From: Tessaracoccus massiliensis
Lineage (GTDB): Bacteria > Actinomycetota > Actinomycetes > Propionibacteriales > Propionibacteriaceae
Length of the DNA stretch: 64,000 nucleotides
Direction of reading: 5' to 3'
NCBI RefSeq assembly: GCF_000826065.2
Contig: NZ_LN623540.1
Location: forward strand, 1 to 64,000
In this document: one piece after another, positions 42,798 to 52,939 of the stretch
Numbering within the stretch: position 1 is the stretch's first letter
Layout of the letters: the number at the start of each line of letters is the position of its first letter
Notes under the pieces: generated by a model
The model's input: the letters and a program-made list of their open reading frames with translations, nothing else
Database searches by the model: none
What the model was told of the DNA's origin: nothing
Position numbers and translations under genes: made by a program

Positions 42798-45041
42798 ATG
42801 ATCATCGACCGTCACGTCGGCCAGTACGCAATCCGCGACGACGAGCCTCTGATTAACGCTCTTCGCAAGATCGATGCGAACAAGTCTCGAATCATCTTCG
42901 TGGTGGACAACCACGGCCACCTGATCGGATCGCTCTCCGACGGTGACGTACGCCGATGGCTGCTCTCAACGCCCGACGCCAGCCTCGACACGCCGAGCCG
43001 CCAGGCCGCCAACGCCCAGGCTGTGCGAGCTCGGATTGATGATCCTCATGGTGACATCGCCGGCCTCATCGACGGCCCCATAAGCCACCTCCCTCTTCTC
43101 GACGACCAGGGGCGTCTCGTCGCAGTCGCGAGCAACGACCGCCGTGCATTCCAGTTCGGCCGCCACCGGGTCTCCGCTAATGACCCGACGCTGATCATCG
43201 CGGAGATCGGCAACAACCACCAGGGTGACGTCGGTTTCGCGAAGGAACTGGTGGATCTCGCGGTCGACGGCGGTGCCGACGTGGTGAAGTTCCAGCTCCG
43301 AGACATGGATGCCCTCTACCGCCAGAGCGGCGCCGCCACCGGTGGAGAGGACCTCGGAGCCCAGTACACGCTCAACCTGCTCGGCAAGTATTCGCTGAGC
43401 GCGGATCAGATGATCGAGGTGTTCGACCACTGCAAGTCCCGTGATCTCGACATCCTCTGCACGCCCTGGGACTCCCCCAGCGTGAAGGTGCTGGCCGAGT
43501 ACGGCATCCCGGGCCTCAAGGTGGCCTCGGCCGACATGACCAACCACACCCTGCTCGAGGACATGTTCGCCACCGGGCTCCCGCTCATCGTCTCCACCGG
43601 CATGAGCACCGAGGCAGAGATCATCGAGGCAGCGGACCTGCTCCGCTCCTCCGGCTCCCCGTTCGCGATGCTGCACTGCCAGAGCACCTACCCCGCACCG
43701 TTCAAGGACATCAACCTGCGCTACCTCAACCGCCTGGCCGAGATCACCGGCGGACCCGTGGGCTACTCGGGCCACGAGCGCGGCTTCCACATCCCCGTCG
43801 CCGCCGTGGCGATGGGCGCCCGGATCATCGAGAAGCACTTCACCACGGACCGCAGCCTGGAAGGCAACGACCACAAGGTCTCCCTCCTCCCCGGCGAGTT
43901 CAAGCAGATGGTGGCCCGCATCCGCGAACTCGAGGAGTCTCTGGGCGACGGCAGCGCCCGCGTGGTCTCCACCGGTGAATCCATGAACCGGGTCAACCTG
44001 GCCAAGTCGCTGGTTGCTGCACGCCGCATCGAGAGCGGGCAGCGCATCACGCGCGATGACGTGACGGTGAAGTCTCCTGGCCGGGGTCTTCAGCCCAACA
44101 AGCTGCACGAACTGATCGGCCGCACCGCTGGTCGCTCCATCGACGAAGGTGACTTCTTCTATGCCGGCGATCTGAGCGACACCCCCATCGGTAAGCGCGA
44201 CTACTCGTTCCGCCGTCCGTGGGGCCTACCCGTCCGCTACCACGACACCTTCAAGCTGGCCGAGGGCACCAACCCGGACTTTGTGGAGTTCCATCTCTCC
44301 TACAAGGACGTGGAACTGAACGTTGACGAGATCTTCAGCGAGCGGCTCCCTTACGGCTACACAGTGCACCTGCCAGACCTCTACGCCGGCGATTTCATCG
44401 TCAACCTGGCCAGCCAGGACGAGGATGTCTGGGCGCGGTCCATCCAGGAGACGCAGCGCGTCATCGACCTGACGAAGTACCTCCGCAAGTACTTCACCCA
44501 GGAAGAAGACCCCATCGTCATCGCCACCATGGGAGGCTTCACCGCCGACGGCTTCGTCGATCCCTCCGAACGCCCCGCGATGTATACGCGGATCGCCCAG
44601 GCCATCGAGCGCCTCGACACAAGCGGCGTCCGCCTCACGGCCCAGACCCTCCCGCCCTACCCGTGGCTGATGGGCGGCCAGCAGTACCACAACCTCTTCA
44701 TGGGCCTGGACGACACGGTCGACTTCTGCGAGCGATACGGCCAGCGCATCACGCTGGACATCTCGCACTCCAAGCTCGCCGCCAACTTCCACAAGATGCC
44801 GTTTAGCACCTACGTGGAGAAGCTGGCGCCGTTCACCGAGCACCTCCACATTGTCGATGCAGAAGGCGTGGACGGCGAGGGCCCACAGATTGGCGAAGGC
44901 GAAGTTGACTGGCCGCTGCTGGCCAAGCAGTTGGACGAGCTGGCTCCCGGAGTTCCGTTCATCCCGGAGATCTGGATGGGCCACACCGATAACGGCGCGG
45001 GCTTCTGGACAGCGTTGGAACGCTTGGAGAAGTGGTTCTGA
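42798..45041 (+). CDS. CBS-NeuB-SAF-TIM-barrel fusion (second copy)
   Basis: Mirror of 22206-24449. The start at 42798 is preceded by GGGGAG (42784-42789); an ATG at 42793 is out of frame and the ATG at 42744 lacks a ribosome-binding site. Confidence 0.85.
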   Translation: MIIDRHVGQYAIRDDEPLINALRKIDANKSRIIFVVDNHGHLIGSLSDGDVRRWLLSTPDASLDTPSRQAANAQAVRARIDDPHGDIAGLIDGPISHLPLLDDQGRLVAVASNDRRAFQFGRHRVSANDPTLIIAEIGNNHQGDVGFAKELVDLAVDGGADVVKFQLRDMDALYRQSGAATGGEDLGAQYTLNLLGKYSLSADQMIEVFDHCKSRDLDILCTPWDSPSVKVLAEYGIPGLKVASADMTNHTLLEDMFATGLPLIVSTGMSTEAEIIEAADLLRSSGSPFAMLHCQSTYPAPFKDINLRYLNRLAEITGGPVGYSGHERGFHIPVAAVAMGARIIEKHFTTDRSLEGNDHKVSLLPGEFKQMVARIRELEESLGDGSARVVSTGESMNRVNLAKSLVAARRIESGQRITRDDVTVKSPGRGLQPNKLHELIGRTAGRSIDEGDFFYAGDLSDTPIGKRDYSFRRPWGLPVRYHDTFKLAEGTNPDFVEFHLSYKDVELNVDEIFSERLPYGYTVHLPDLYAGDFIVNLASQDEDVWARSIQETQRVIDLTKYLRKYFTQEEDPIVIATMGGFTADGFVDPSERPAMYTRIAQAIERLDTSGVRLTAQTLPPYPWLMGGQQYHNLFMGLDDTVDFCERYGQRITLDISHSKLAANFHKMPFSTYVEKLAPFTEHLHIVDAEGVDGEGPQIGEGEVDWPLLAKQLDELAPGVPFIPEIWMGHTDNGAGFWTALERLEKWF

Positions 45042-45042
45042 C

Positions 45043-46086
45043 GTGACAAGGCGCGCGCTGTGGGTGGTGCCGGTCAGCAACCTGGCCGGCGTGGCCCGGC
45101 ACGTGCTCGACGCCGCCAAACAGGGCCTCCCCGGCTACAACCTTGAGGTGGCAGGCCCAGCTGGCCCCCTCCTCGAAGAGCTCACGAAATTGAGCGTTCC
45201 GGTCCATCCGGTGGCGTTGGACGGCAATCCCGCCAAGGCCGTGCGGGCGCTGCGCTCCGTCATCCAATCCGTGAAGCCAGCGGTGGTCCATTCGCACTTG
45301 GCGAAAGCTGACTTCCTGACTGCTGCCGCAACCCCGGGGCTGCCCTGCAAGGTGGTCTCCACCGAGCACGGCATCGCTGCAGATGCTCAGTTGTACAACC
45401 GGGGAATACTCAAGGCCTCGGCGCGCAAATTGCTCCATCACTTCCGCTCACGCAGGTTCGACACACTGATTGCGGAAAGTGAGTCCACCAAACGGGAGAT
45501 GATCCGGGCCTGGCGCCCCGCCACCCAGATTGATGTGATCCTCAACGGAGTGAACCGTCCAGCGGGCATCGTTCGAGAGCCAGGCACCAGGTTCCTGAGC
45601 TTGGCCCGCCTGGCGCCTGAGAAGCGCATCTCCAACGCCATCGATGCCTTCGCAACGGCTGCCGAGGATCTGCCGAGCGCCTCGCTGACGGTGGCCGGCG
45701 ACGGGCCCGAAAGGGGCGCACTGATCGCGCAAGCCCAGAGTCTCGGCATCGCAGACCGGGTGCGCTTCCCCGGATACCTAGCTGCTGACAAGGCATTGGC
45801 CAGTCACGACGTCCTGGTCCAGCTCTCGGCTTGGGAGAACGCCTCCTACTCCATCCTCGATGCTGTCGCGCACGGCTTGGGAGTGGTGGCCACCCCAGTG
45901 GGTGGCAACACGGAGATCCTGCCTGACCATTGCCTGACGGATGCCGCAGACACGGACCGAGTAGCACGCCTCCTGCGTGGGCAGGCCACCGATGTCTCCA
46001 TGAGGCCAACCCTTACCGAGAGCTGGCCAACGGTCTCCGACATGACCAAGCAGATCGCGGCACTCTATGAGAGGCTCATGCGATGA
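45043..46086 (+). CDS. GT4-family glycosyltransferase (second copy)
   Basis: Mirror of 21161-22204; GTG start one base after the NeuB-fusion stop. Confidence 0.9.
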   Translation: MTRRALWVVPVSNLAGVARHVLDAAKQGLPGYNLEVAGPAGPLLEELTKLSVPVHPVALDGNPAKAVRALRSVIQSVKPAVVHSHLAKADFLTAAATPGLPCKVVSTEHGIAADAQLYNRGILKASARKLLHHFRSRRFDTLIAESESTKREMIRAWRPATQIDVILNGVNRPAGIVREPGTRFLSLARLAPEKRISNAIDAFATAAEDLPSASLTVAGDGPERGALIAQAQSLGIADRVRFPGYLAADKALASHDVLVQLSAWENASYSILDAVAHGLGVVATPVGGNTEILPDHCLTDAADTDRVARLLRGQATDVSMRPTLTESWPTVSDMTKQIAALYERLMR

Positions 46087-47117
46087 AGATCAGCTTCGCG
46101 GCCAACCACGGTGAGATCGGAGGTGGCGAGGTGATGCTGCTCGCGATGGCGAGGGCTGCGCGCGAACTCGGTCACGATGTCCAGATCGTTGCTCCCTCTT
46201 CTCCCTCTTCGGTGCTCGACGCAGCAATCGCCGAGCAGTTTCCCGTGATCGGTATTCACGGCGACGGCACGTTGCCGTACTTGAAGGGCCTCCGTGCCTG
46301 GGCTGGTGCGCAACCACGCGGACTGCTGTGGTGTAACGGACTGCGACCGGCAGCCGCCACGACAGGGCTAAGCAACCGTGTTGTCCACCTGCACCAGCAG
46401 CCAGCAGGACACCTGAAAGCAGTTGCCTGGGTAGCCACCCGCGGGGCGGAGATGGTCCTCGTTCCCTCGCAGCTCATGAAGTCGCAGGTCGGTCTTGGCG
46501 CCTACGTCATGGAGAACTGGACCCAACCGGTCAACATCTCGCGTCGCGCCGTCCTCAATCGGAGCGAACCTGCGGTCATCGGATACCTCGGCCGGCTGTC
46601 GCCCGACAAGGGCGTGGATGTCCTGGCAGAAGCGGTCAAGGAACTGGATCGAAGGACGCCTGGGGGCTACCACCTGCTGCTGGCAGGCGAACCTCGATTC
46701 GTCACTCCGCAGGATGTGCGAAAGGTTGAGGACAGCCTCGAGGAAGTGAGCAACATCACCACCCGCGCTGGCTGGATTTCGCGCGAAGACTTCTTCTCCA
46801 CCGTCGATCTGGCCGTATTTCCATCGGTATGGGACGAGCCATTTGGACTAGTCGTAGCAGAAGCGATGTCTGCCGGATGCCCCTTCGTCATCACGAATGC
46901 CGGAGCGCTGCCGTCGGTTGCGGGTCATGATTTCCCGTGGGTTGCCCAGGCAGCGGATTCCTCGGCGCTGGCCACCACTATCGAGGACGCCCTCAGCGAT
47001 TACACCCCCACCCAGCTGGAGGCGTCGTCCAGGCGCTGGCGGGACACCTACTCGCCCGATGCGGGCTGTGAGCGGCTGGCCACCATTCTGGCTCGATTGG
47101 AGGAAGAGCACGCATGA
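46083..47117 (+). CDS. GT4-family glycosyltransferase (second copy)
   Basis: Mirror of 20130-21164, with four-base overlaps on both sides. Confidence 0.9.
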   Translation: MKISFAANHGEIGGGEVMLLAMARAARELGHDVQIVAPSSPSSVLDAAIAEQFPVIGIHGDGTLPYLKGLRAWAGAQPRGLLWCNGLRPAAATTGLSNRVVHLHQQPAGHLKAVAWVATRGAEMVLVPSQLMKSQVGLGAYVMENWTQPVNISRRAVLNRSEPAVIGYLGRLSPDKGVDVLAEAVKELDRRTPGGYHLLLAGEPRFVTPQDVRKVEDSLEEVSNITTRAGWISREDFFSTVDLAVFPSVWDEPFGLVVAEAMSAGCPFVITNAGALPSVAGHDFPWVAQAADSSALATTIEDALSDYTPTQLEASSRRWRDTYSPDAGCERLATILARLEEEHA

Positions 47118-48046
47118 CTCTCGCATCCATCGTCATCCCAAGCCGCGGCGGCGCCGAGCGCCTGCCCAGACTCTTGACCGCCCTCGCGGCCCAGGACGAT
47201 TCCGAGTGGGAAGCCATCGTTGTCATTGACGGCGATATCGACGGTTCCGAAGCTGTTGTGGCGCAGTACGCCCACCTCCCTGTTCGCTCGATCGTGTTCC
47301 CAGAGAATCGCGGCCGCGTTTCAGCGCTGAACGCAGGCTTCACCAGCGCTTCCGGAGATGTGCTCATCCGCTGCGACGATGACATGGAGCCGTCCCCTCA
47401 CTACGTCCGCGAACACAAAGCCCCACACCACCATCAACTCTGCGGAGCCGTCGGTTTGCCGATCAACATCTCAGAAGCCACCCCATACTGGGGGAACTAC
47501 GGCAGCCACGTTGACGCCACCTTCCGCCGCGACGCATACCGAGCGCAGCAGGACAGGGGCTGGCGGTACTGGGGCGGGAACGTATCTGTGCGCCGAGAGG
47601 TGTACGAAACGGTGGGTGAGTACAGCACCGACTACCGCGCCTACGGGTTTGAGGACGTGGACTACGGCTACCGGATCCATCAGGCAGGCTTCCCGGTTCG
47701 TCTCGTGCCCGCACTGGAGACCCGCCATCACATGGCAGCTGTCACCACGGTGATTCGTAGCTCTAGAGCCTTCCATTCGGGAGCAGCGCGCCGGATCTTT
47801 GAAGACCGACACGGGAAAGAAGTTCTGGGTGATCCCACGGTTCTAGAGCCAACCGCGTGGAACCGGCTGGTCCTGGGGCTGGGAAACAAATTGGATGCCC
47901 CTCGGACGGCCATGCTGGCACGCCTCGTGGATCAGGCTTCTCGTCTCTTCCCTGCCCCAATCGCTCGCAAGCTGATCGCCCTCACGGTGGAATCAGCTGC
48001 TCTAGCTGGATACCGCAATGCCCACCAAACTTCACTGGAGATCTGA
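47114..48046 (+). CDS. GT2-family glycosyltransferase (second copy)
   Basis: Mirror of 19201-20133; acidic DDD motif and FEDVDYGYR intact. Confidence 0.9.
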   Translation: MTLASIVIPSRGGAERLPRLLTALAAQDDSEWEAIVVIDGDIDGSEAVVAQYAHLPVRSIVFPENRGRVSALNAGFTSASGDVLIRCDDDMEPSPHYVREHKAPHHHQLCGAVGLPINISEATPYWGNYGSHVDATFRRDAYRAQQDRGWRYWGGNVSVRREVYETVGEYSTDYRAYGFEDVDYGYRIHQAGFPVRLVPALETRHHMAAVTTVIRSSRAFHSGAARRIFEDRHGKEVLGDPTVLEPTAWNRLVLGLGNKLDAPRTAMLARLVDQASRLFPAPIARKLIALTVESAALAGYRNAHQTSLEI

Positions 48047-49158
48047 TGAAGCCTCGAGTAGCGATAGCGCACGACTACTTCACTCAACGTGGTGGGGCCG
48101 AGCGCGTTGCGCTGGCGATGCTCCGTGCATTCCCTGATGCTGAGCTCTACACAACCATCTACAACCCGGAGACTACCTTTCCCGAGCTGCGGGATGTACG
48201 CGTGAACACGCTGCCCATCAATCGGGTGAAGCTGCTTCAAAAGGATCACCGCTTCGGGCTGCCGCTGTACCAGGGCGCCATCGACAAGGCTCCGGTGATC
48301 GATGCAGACGTGCTCCTCGTCTCCACGACGGGGTTCGCGCACGGGTTCCGCACCACAGGCAAGAAGATTGTCTACTGCCACTCTCCCGCTCGGTTCCTGT
48401 ACCTGGCGGAGGATTACCTGGGCGGCTCACCAAAGAAGTCACCAGTGGGGTTGGCGTTGTCGGCTCTGCGCCCTCGGCTGGTTGAGTGGGACCAGCGCGC
48501 CGCACACTCGGCAGACCGGTACCTGGCGAACTCCACAGTGGTGAAGGAACGCATCAAGGACGTCTATGGCATCGAGGCGACTGTCGTGCCGGCGCCCCCC
48601 GCAGTGAATGATTCGGTTGAGCTTGAATCGATCAGTCAGCTCACCGATTGGGGACCGGGGTTCTATCTCGTGGTGTCGCGGCTGTTGCCGTACAAGAACG
48701 TGGACAAGGTGATTGATGCGTTCCGCTCCCTCACGGACGAGAAGCTCGTCATCGTAGGCAAGGGGCCGCTGGGCGAAGCGCTGCGCCGAGATCTGCCACC
48801 CAACGTCCGGATGCTTGAAGGGCTGACGGACGGGGAGTTGAGCTGGGCCTACGCCAACGCTACGGCCCTGATCGCGCCAAGCCATGAGGACTACGGATTG
48901 ACTCCACTGGAAGCTGGAGTGCTCGGCACGCCAACGCTTGCACTGAGGGCAGGCGGCTATCTCGACACCGTCGCCGAAGGCATCAGCGGAAGCTTCTTCG
49001 AGGAGCCAACCGTTGCAGACATCACCCAAGCAGTGCGAAGAAGTAGCACGCAGCGCATAGGCGGCGCTTCCATCAAGGCTCACGTGGACCAGTTCAGTGA
49101 ATCCCGCTTCGCCGAGAAACTGCGGACACAGGTTGATGAGATGGTTTCATCGTTATGA
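48046..49158 (+). CDS. GT4-family glycosyltransferase, WbaZ-like (second copy)
   Basis: Mirror of 18089-19201; ATG 48046 with GGAG at 48037-48040. Confidence 0.88.
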   Translation: MKPRVAIAHDYFTQRGGAERVALAMLRAFPDAELYTTIYNPETTFPELRDVRVNTLPINRVKLLQKDHRFGLPLYQGAIDKAPVIDADVLLVSTTGFAHGFRTTGKKIVYCHSPARFLYLAEDYLGGSPKKSPVGLALSALRPRLVEWDQRAAHSADRYLANSTVVKERIKDVYGIEATVVPAPPAVNDSVELESISQLTDWGPGFYLVVSRLLPYKNVDKVIDAFRSLTDEKLVIVGKGPLGEALRRDLPPNVRMLEGLTDGELSWAYANATALIAPSHEDYGLTPLEAGVLGTPTLALRAGGYLDTVAEGISGSFFEEPTVADITQAVRRSSTQRIGGASIKAHVDQFSESRFAEKLRTQVDEMVSSL

Positions 49159-49189
49159 CGCTGGAACGTCCCAGACTAGAGTCGCGTCC

Positions 49190-50374
49190 GTGAGCGCCCT
49201 TTCATCAGTGCCAGACCGAGTCCATGGCGTCGAGGATGACAGCCATGTCGGTCACACCGTGATCTCGGTATTCCTGCTGTCAGTCATCATTCCTCTGCGT
49301 GGGCTTCACACTTTGATTCCCGGGTTTCCGGACCTACCGCTGAACACAATGGCGGCCATCCTCCTGGCTGTCCTCGCCTTCTTCGCACGGCCACGTTGGC
49401 GGATCTCATTGCCTATGTTCACCTTGGCTGCTGGCGCGCTGTGGGTTGCACTCATTCTGCCGTCAGCGTTCCTACAGGACGATTTCGATCTCCGCAGGGC
49501 CGGCAGCCTGACTTCGCTTTTCGCCCTGGCATACGTAGTTGGCAGCGGACGTCTCCACATTGACTCCATTCGCCGAGGACTGCTCGTCGGCATGGTGGCA
49601 GGCACCGCCGTGAGCATCCCTCGCATGGGTGGGTCTTCTAACTACGCTGGGCGCCTAACAGGGCTCCTTGGCGATCCCAACGGTTTTGGATTTACCGTCC
49701 TCGCTGTGGGGCTGATAGTCGCTCAGCGGATGACGAGACGTCGAGATGTTTGGCTTCTGTGGCTCTTCATGGCGGGCACAATCTGGCTCACGCAATCCCG
49801 CACTTCCATGTTCGCTCTGGCAATCGCCACGCTGTGGGTCTTGTTCGGCCGCAGGTTCGGACGAATCTTGAGCCTCGGCGCACTGATTGGCGTCGTGTGG
49901 CTGTTCCAGTGGGCGTCCGAGTACGCCGAGCGGCAAGGCTGGTTCCAGGAGCGGCTGGGTTCCGACAACCTCCGTGATCGCTTGACGGAATCAGAGCGGA
50001 TCCTCACTGACTCCGCGGGATGGTGGGGCCACGGTCTAGGCACAGCGCTGGCAGAGTTCGAGGGCGTCACCCTGTTCTTCCACAACAGTTTCCGAGCGCT
50101 CCAAACTGAAGGTGGGCTCATCGCTCTGATCCTGCTGATCATCATGGGGATCTCGCTCTACTGGAACTTCCACGAACTCCCTGCCACGCACCGGCCAGTC
50201 TGGGCAGAGGCGGCGATCATCGCCGCACTCATCTGCTCCATCAACATCGGCTACTCCCTCACCAGCGTGCCCATGGCCATGGCCGTAGGCATGTACATCG
50301 CCTACCACTGCCTGGCGCGCGAGGAGTTGGCTGCCGAGGCAGCCGTCGGCGAGTTGGAGAAGCCGACGAGCTAG
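49190..50374 (+). CDS. Wzy/O-antigen ligase-like polymerase (second copy)
   Basis: Mirror of 16873-18057; GTG 49190 behind TAGAGT 49177-49182. Confidence 0.82.
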   Translation: MSALSSVPDRVHGVEDDSHVGHTVISVFLLSVIIPLRGLHTLIPGFPDLPLNTMAAILLAVLAFFARPRWRISLPMFTLAAGALWVALILPSAFLQDDFDLRRAGSLTSLFALAYVVGSGRLHIDSIRRGLLVGMVAGTAVSIPRMGGSSNYAGRLTGLLGDPNGFGFTVLAVGLIVAQRMTRRRDVWLLWLFMAGTIWLTQSRTSMFALAIATLWVLFGRRFGRILSLGALIGVVWLFQWASEYAERQGWFQERLGSDNLRDRLTESERILTDSAGWWGHGLGTALAEFEGVTLFFHNSFRALQTEGGLIALILLIIMGISLYWNFHELPATHRPVWAEAAIIAALICSINIGYSLTSVPMAMAVGMYIAYHCLAREELAAEAAVGELEKPTS

Positions 50375-51909
50375 GACTCGTCGGCCGGAATGGCCCGGGA
50401 CGGCCGCACAGCCTCCGAGGCAGCCGCCTCAGCGGCAGGGGCCAGACGGGCAGGGGCTGCCTTGGACTTCTTCTGCTTCGAGCGGCGACCCTTCTTGCCG
50501 TCACCCTCGCCGTAGTACTGGTACGTCGACGAGTAGCCGTAGCTGCGTCCATAGCCGTAGACCACCTCGCCCATCGCTGTGCGCGAGGCCAGGTTCATCA
50601 CGGAGCCCAGCAGCTTCGCGTCCACCTGGTGCAGCATCTTCGTGGCCAGCTGCACCTGCTCCTTGAACGTCTTGCCCACGCGCACCACCAGGATGGCGCC
50701 GTCGGCGGCAGCGGCGAGGAGGCCGGCGTCGGTCACGGGCAGCAGCGGCGGGGCGTCGATGATCACCATGGCGTCCTTCGACAGCTCCCGGATCATCGCC
50801 GCCATGTGCCTGGAGCCCACCAGCTCGCTGGGGTTCGGGGGGATCCGCCCGGCGGGCAGCAACTGAAGCAACGGCGTTTCCGTGGCCTGCAGCGCGTCGC
50901 GCACCGGCACGTCTCCAGCCAGCACCTGGGACAGGCCCACGCTGCCGTCCAGGCCGAAGTGCTTCGCCTGCGTCGGACGACGCAGGTCAGCATCCACAAT
51001 CACGGTGCGCTGCTCGGCCTGCGCCAGCAGCCGGGCCAGGTTGGCCGCGACGGTGGACTTACCCTCGGCCGGGTTGGCGCTGGTGATCACAATCGCCCTG
51101 GGCGGGTTGTCCACCTGCACGAAGCGCAGATTGGTGCGCAGCTTCCGCAGCGCCTCCGCGGCCGCGCCGGTGGCCAAGCCGCCGCCCTTGGATTCGCGGC
51201 GCATCTCCTTGGTCTCCGGCACGATGCCCAGCACGGCGTGGCCGGTGAGCTCCTCCACGTCGGTCTGCGTGCGCACGCGGATATCCAGCTGCCGGCGCAT
51301 GATCGCCACGCCCACGCCCAGTGCCAGGCCGGCGAGGAGGCCGACGAGGAGGTTGCGGGTCAGGTCAGCCTGCTGCGGCACGGTGGGCAGGGAAGCCGTC
51401 TCGTACGGCATGATGTGCAGCGCCGTGAGCGAGGTGGGGTCCTCCGGCGGGTTCTCCATGGTCTGGGTCTGCGAGTACGTCTCCAGGCGCAGCGCCTCGT
51501 CGATGAGGCCCTGCAGCACCGCGTCCGCCGTCGCCTGGGCGGACAGGCCGTTGTCGGCCGTCGCGGTGACGCGGATGAACGCAGGGGCGGCATCAACGGA
51601 GGCCGTGTAGCTGGCCATCGCCGGCTGTTCCGGCATCGCGGCCAGGATCTCCGCGGCACGGTCCCCCACCGCACGGGTGTTCACCAGGGCGGCGTAGGCG
51701 GCGGCGCGCTGCTGGGCCACCGCGTCGCCGAACGTCGCGTTGCCCAGATTCTGCGTGTCGCCGGCCACCACCAGGCCCACGGCGGAGGTGGTGTACACCG
51801 CCGGGCGGGTCAGCGTCCACGCAGCCGCCAGCCCCACGCCCAGCGCCGCGCACAGCAGCAGGATGAGGAAGTTCTTGCGGAGGAGGCGAACCAGGTCAAT
51901 GAGCGTCAC
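50371..51909 (-). CDS. Wzz/BY-kinase 2 (second copy)
   Basis: Mirror of 15338-16876; intact kinase motifs and Tyr-rich tail. Confidence 0.94.
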   Translation of the reverse strand: MTLIDLVRLLRKNFLILLLCAALGVGLAAAWTLTRPAVYTTSAVGLVVAGDTQNLGNATFGDAVAQQRAAAYAALVNTRAVGDRAAEILAAMPEQPAMASYTASVDAAPAFIRVTATADNGLSAQATADAVLQGLIDEALRLETYSQTQTMENPPEDPTSLTALHIMPYETASLPTVPQQADLTRNLLVGLLAGLALGVGVAIMRRQLDIRVRTQTDVEELTGHAVLGIVPETKEMRRESKGGGLATGAAAEALRKLRTNLRFVQVDNPPRAIVITSANPAEGKSTVAANLARLLAQAEQRTVIVDADLRRPTQAKHFGLDGSVGLSQVLAGDVPVRDALQATETPLLQLLPAGRIPPNPSELVGSRHMAAMIRELSKDAMVIIDAPPLLPVTDAGLLAAAADGAILVVRVGKTFKEQVQLATKMLHQVDAKLLGSVMNLASRTAMGEVVYGYGRSYGYSSTYQYYGEGDGKKGRRSKQKKSKAAPARLAPAAEAAASEAVRPSRAIPADES

Positions 51910-52084
51910 GCGGCCGTCTTTCTACTTGCGGGGAGACATCCCTCATGCTACTGCACCCACACCCGGCCATACGCATCAGATGCCGAGGCCGGCACAACCC
52001 CGCCGCGCCAATTCACCCGCAGGTGAGGGGCCCAGAGCACTAGGGTGGCTCCCACCAGTCAGCTGTAGGCACCAGAGGAGCACC

Positions 52085-52912
52085 ATGAAATACCGCCTCC
52101 ACCCGGATCTCGCGTCCAGTGCTCTCACCGACGGCGGGCTGGAACTGCGCGATCACTCCGGCGCCACCCGCAGCTTCACCGGCGCCGAGGCCGCCATCCT
52201 GCACAGCGTGGCCGAAGGGATCAGCCCCCTCGATGCCGCCGCGGGCCGGTGGGACGCCCCCGCCGACCTGATCGCTGCCGGCATCCAGAAGCTGACCGAA
52301 TCCCTCGCCGAGCGGCACCTCATCGTCGATGCAAGCAGCCAGGACGTGCCCACCGTGCAGCTGGCGCCGCCGAAGGACCGCTTCGGCGTGCTCTTCGTCT
52401 GCACCGCCAACATCTGCCGCTCCGCCTATGCCGCCGCCTATGCCCGCGGCCGCTCCGACGGCACCATCCACTTCTCCCCGGCCGGCACCCACGCCCTCGT
52501 CGGGCAGGAGATGGACCCGCCCATGGCCGCGCACCTGAAGCAGGCCGGGCTGGACACCACCCACAGGTCGCGGCAGCTGAACCGCTCCGTCGCCAGCCAC
52601 GCGGATCTGATCATCACGCTCACCGGGGAGCAGCGCGATTACATCCTCGACGAATGGCCGGAGCTGGCGCGGCGCACGTTCGTGATCGGCCAGGCCACCC
52701 GCGAGCTGCAGCAGCTACCTGATGGGCTGGGCACCGATGAGGTGCCGGGGTATCTGTGGAGCCACAGGTCGCATGACCCGGCAGATTCCGTCATCGACCC
52801 CTACGGCCAGGGCGACGACGCAGCCGCCCGCACAGCGCGCGACATCGAAGAGCACGTGGACCGCATCCTCGAGGCACTATCGCGCGTTGAGGACCGCGGC
52901 ACCACCACGTAG
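52085..52912 (+). CDS. PqqD-like domain fused to low-Mr tyrosine phosphatase (second copy)
   Basis: Mirror of 14335-15162; ATG 52085 with agaggag upstream, TAGGGT at 52041-52046. Confidence 0.88.
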   Translation: MKYRLHPDLASSALTDGGLELRDHSGATRSFTGAEAAILHSVAEGISPLDAAAGRWDAPADLIAAGIQKLTESLAERHLIVDASSQDVPTVQLAPPKDRFGVLFVCTANICRSAYAAAYARGRSDGTIHFSPAGTHALVGQEMDPPMAAHLKQAGLDTTHRSRQLNRSVASHADLIITLTGEQRDYILDEWPELARRTFVIGQATRELQQLPDGLGTDEVPGYLWSHRSHDPADSVIDPYGQGDDAAARTARDIEEHVDRILEALSRVEDRGTTT

Positions 52913-52939
52913 CTGGGCGGGGGCAGGCTCAGGGAGCGT

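Noticed and set aside
42966-44108. 380-codon open frame antisense to the NeuB fusion (and mirror 23139-24281)
   Set aside because: Low-complexity Val/Ala/His shadow with no motifs; the sense strand has all NeuB signatures.
44851-45042. 64-residue N-terminal extension of the GT4 after the NeuB fusion
   Set aside because: Lies inside the NeuB-fusion gene out of frame; GTG 45043 directly after its stop starts the conserved domain.
47857-48045. 63-residue N-terminal extension of the WbaZ-like GT4
   Set aside because: Entirely overlaps the preceding GT2 in another frame; ATG 48046 has a ribosome-binding site and starts the conserved domain.
50629-52026. 465-codon open frame antisense to BY-kinase 2 (and mirror 15221-16618)
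   Set aside because: Its His/Gln/Arg-rich composition is the third-position shadow of a high-GC gene; the opposite strand encodes clear Wzz and BY-kinase motifs.
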